Shown piece by piece: positions 6,448 through 7,681 of a stretch of DNA of 7,681 nucleotides. This DNA is from an uncultured Bacteroidales bacterium (GTDB taxonomy: Bacteria > Bacteroidota > Bacteroidia > Bacteroidales > Muribaculaceae). The number at the start of each line of letters is the position of its first letter. Within the stretch, counting starts at the first letter, position 1. The translations under genes were made by a program, and so were the position numbers. The notes under the pieces were generated by a model. The model made no database searches. It saw only the letters and a program-made list of their open reading frames with translations, and was not told where the DNA came from. Location of the stretch: the NCBI GenBank assembly GCA_900542185.1, contig UQMZ01000080.1, positions 1-7,681 of the forward strand. Reading direction: 5' to 3'.

Positions 6448-7260
6448 ATGAAGCGAATTCTGTTTTTATTGACTGCCATCGTGCTGTGCGGCGCATTGAC
6501 GATGAACGGTCAGGCCCGCAAAACGGCCAAGAGACCGGCCGCCAAGGCCCGCACCACCGCCACAGCCAAGGCCAAGCCCAAAGCCAAGGCCGTAACCCCG
6601 GCCACGCCCGCCAGCGACCTGCCCCTGTTCTGCCTCAAAGGCAAAGTGAAGAAACTGACGGAGAAAACATTTATGTGGGGATACTCAGAGCCTGTCTACG
6701 ACTCTAACGGATACATAGACGAACAAAAGAGCAAAAAGGGGCTCGAACTCTGGAGTACAACTATATATACATTTACGGAAGACGGTTTCCTAAGGGGTTA
6801 TGGAACGATAGGTTCTGACGGAACGAAAACTGACCGTAACCTGATAACGGATGCCAAGGGACGCCTGACCAAAGCCACATACGACGAGATGATGGAAGAC
6901 GAAGAAATAGTCAAAGCCGCCATGGCCATCAAGCGTAATGCCGCAGGTAAAGCCTCATCGTTTATAATCCGGGATAATAACAATCCTTCGTACGTATTAT
7001 GGTCAAGAACCCTGACATTACGGCCTGATGGCAAAATCTCTAAGATTGCTAACAACTCGCAATATGACAACTGGAATGAGATTTACAGTTATGACGCCAA
7101 TGGTATGTTGACTAAAATCTCCTATAAAAACGGAATAGGGACCGTTGTCAACAATATAAAGTACGATCCGACCAGAGACGCCCAGGGCAACTGGCTTAAA
7201 TGCGAGAAATCAGGCCGTGACGACGAAGTCATAGAGCGCGAAATCGAATATTACGAGTAA
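6448..7260 (+). CDS. Exported YD/RHS-like repeat protein with Ala/Lys-rich linker
   Basis: A 270-residue protein. Residues 1-22 are a signal peptide (MKRILFLLTAIVLCGALTMN then GQ). Residues 23-53 are an Ala/Lys/Thr/Pro low-complexity stretch, resembling a histone-H1-like tail in composition. From LKGKVKKLTEKTF (63-75) onward come degenerate YD-type hairpin repeats: YDSNGYID (84-91), FTEDGFL (109-115), TDAKGRLTKATYD (134-146), RNAAGKASSF (163-172), LRPDGKISKI (191-200), YSYDANGMLTKISY (213-226) and RDAQGNWLKCE (243-253). Such secreted proteins are common in gut Bacteroidales and generally have no known function. The basic linker could bind acidic polymers or act as a flexible tether; this is inference. 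It lies 21 bases after the preceding exported gene without a promoter between, so an operon is likely. Base composition changes inside the gene: GC-rich to about 6660, clearly AT-richer after. Confidence 0.82.
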   Translation: MKRILFLLTAIVLCGALTMNGQARKTAKRPAAKARTTATAKAKPKAKAVTPATPASDLPLFCLKGKVKKLTEKTFMWGYSEPVYDSNGYIDEQKSKKGLELWSTTIYTFTEDGFLRGYGTIGSDGTKTDRNLITDAKGRLTKATYDEMMEDEEIVKAAMAIKRNAAGKASSFIIRDNNNPSYVLWSRTLTLRPDGKISKIANNSQYDNWNEIYSYDANGMLTKISYKNGIGTVVNNIKYDPTRDAQGNWLKCEKSGRDDEVIEREIEYYE

Positions 7261-7282
7261 CCCAATCCGCTGCGCTGTAGAG

Positions 7283-7334
7283 ACATGCCTTTGGCATGTG
7301 TCGGCGTATCGGATGGGCGGTGTCCCTACCGCCC
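7283..7334. repeat. Pair of compact GC hairpins (REP-like), possible terminator
   Basis: ACATGCC (7283-7289) and GGCATGT (7293-7299) pair around TTT. GGGCGGT (7315-7321) and ACCGCCC (7328-7334) pair around GTCCCT. Both stems are perfect 7-bp. They begin 22 bases after the stop of the preceding gene. The second is followed by ACAATCTTT rather than a clean T-run, so it is at most a weak terminator. The paired-hairpin style resembles short dispersed palindromic repeats, but repetition across the genome cannot be judged here. Confidence 0.5.
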
Positions 7335-7350
7335 ACAATCTTTAAAACCA

Positions 7351-7401
7351 TTGAATTGAACAAATTTTTCAAAAAAACTGCGAAAAATTTGTTCAATTCA
7401 A
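7351..7401. repeat. Perfect 20-bp inverted repeat overlapping the tRNA promoter
   Basis: The left arm (7351-7370, starting TTGAATTGAAC and ending TTTTTC) is the exact reverse complement of the right arm (7382-7401), with an 11-base loop rich in A (7371-7381). The right arm contains the TTTG (7388-7391) used as the -33 box of the tRNA promoter. Neither end has the T-run expected of a terminator. The sequence could form a strong hairpin or cruciform, or be a large operator. Confidence 0.75.
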
Positions 7402-7419
7402 AAAATAGCATTAACTTTG
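7388..7419 (+). promoter_or_regulatory. Promoter of tRNA-Lys
   Basis: TTTG (7388-7391), a 20-base spacer and TAACTTTG (7412-7419) make a full match to the Bacteroidota -33/-7 consensus, the best promoter in the window. The -33 box lies in the right arm of the 20-bp inverted repeat. Transcription would start near 7425, about 35 bases before the mature tRNA. Confidence 0.75.
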
Positions 7420-7460
7420 CACTCGCAAACGGGAAAACAACCCGCAAGCATCACAAAGAT

Positions 7461-7533
7461 GACTCCGTGGCTCAGTTGGTAGAGCAAATGACTCTTAATC
7501 ATTGGGTCGTGGGTTCGAGCCCCACCGGGGTCA
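7461..7533 (+). tRNA. tRNA-Lys (anticodon CTT)
   Basis: A complete 73-base cloverleaf. The acceptor stem GACTCCG (7461-7467) pairs with CGGGGTC (7526-7532), including one T-G wobble, and is followed by discriminator A at 7533. The D stem is GCTC/GAGC (7470-7473, 7482-7485). The anticodon stem AATGA/TCATT encloses the loop CTCTTAA, with anticodon CTT at 7494-7496, reading AAG (Lys). The T stem GTGGG/CCCAC encloses TTCGAGC. The terminal CCA is not encoded, so it must be added by CCA nucleotidyltransferase. It is flanked by its own promoter and terminator, forming a single-gene transcription unit. Confidence 0.96.
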
Positions 7534-7556
7534 CTTATAAAGACCACAAAAAGTGG

Positions 7557-7597
7557 AAAATCACTGAAAATCAAGCATTTTCAGTGATTTTTATTTT
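7557..7597 (+). terminator. Strong intrinsic terminator of tRNA-Lys
   Basis: AAAATCACTGAAAAT (7557-7571) pairs perfectly over 15 bp with ATTTTCAGTGATTTT (7577-7591) around the loop CAAGC, and the stem runs into a T-rich tail (TTTTTATTTT, 7588-7597). It begins 24 bases after the tRNA. The A-rich left flank means it could also work in the opposite direction. The remaining 84 bases to the window end show nothing recognisable. Confidence 0.9.
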
Positions 7598-7681
7598 GTC
7601 CGAAACTCCAGAAATCGGCAAAATATAGGGTCAAGCCGAAATCACGGTGCATTTGTTAAAACCGGGAGATTAAAGTGTTAA

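Noticed and set aside
7296..7628. A 110-codon plus-strand reading frame over the right end
   Set aside because: It runs through the inverted repeat, the tRNA promoter, the whole tRNA-Lys gene and its terminator, so it is not a protein gene.
1..7681. CRISPR array, retron, toxin-antitoxin pair or other defence cassette
   Set aside because: No regularly spaced repeats, reverse transcriptase, Cas-like protein or small toxin/antitoxin gene pair was found. The AAA ATPase alone is not enough to claim a defence system.

Overview
The window looks like a chromosomal segment from a gut-type member of the Bacteroidota, probably order Bacteroidales and possibly the Muribaculaceae. The support is: several promoters with the Bacteroidota-type -7 element TAnnTTTG; starts without clear Shine-Dalgarno sequences; a C-terminal tail resembling the type IX secretion sorting domain; a DUF4143-type AAA ATPase ending in the characteristic IPMWLLGFLY; and YD-type secreted repeat proteins. 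The genus assignment is inference.

Layout. Bases 1-98 hold the last codons of a plus-strand alpha/beta-hydrolase-like gene. It converges on a minus-strand exported flavodoxin-like gene (117-839). A long AT-rich gap (840-1326) contains the flavodoxin promoter region, a nested inverted-repeat element (988-1047) and, at its right end, twin palindromes flanking or overlapping the promoter of the next gene. Bases 1327-2516 hold an AT-rich AAA ATPase (AAA_14 plus DUF4143). Its frame is broken once, at a run of seven T that is also a correctly phased T TTT TTA -1 slippery heptamer. Next, trkA (2618-3958) and trkH (3955-5436) overlap by ATGA and encode the cytosolic gating subunit and membrane subunit of a potassium uptake system. 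A new promoter then drives two exported proteins of unknown role (5593-6426 and 6448-7260) that are likely co-transcribed. The right end has two compact GC hairpins, a perfect 20-bp inverted repeat overlapping the -33 box of a tRNA promoter, a complete tRNA-Lys(CTT) gene and a strong intrinsic terminator.

How it fits together. TrkA and TrkH clearly work as one complex. The other genes are unrelated neighbours as far as the sequence shows. The ATPase looks like an accessory gene: it is AT-rich, has its own operator-like palindromes and may be inactivated. I see no CRISPR array, transposase, integrase, prophage gene or recognisable defence cassette. The observations most worth a second look are the ATPase frameshift with its twin operator, and the inverted repeat built into the tRNA-Lys promoter.
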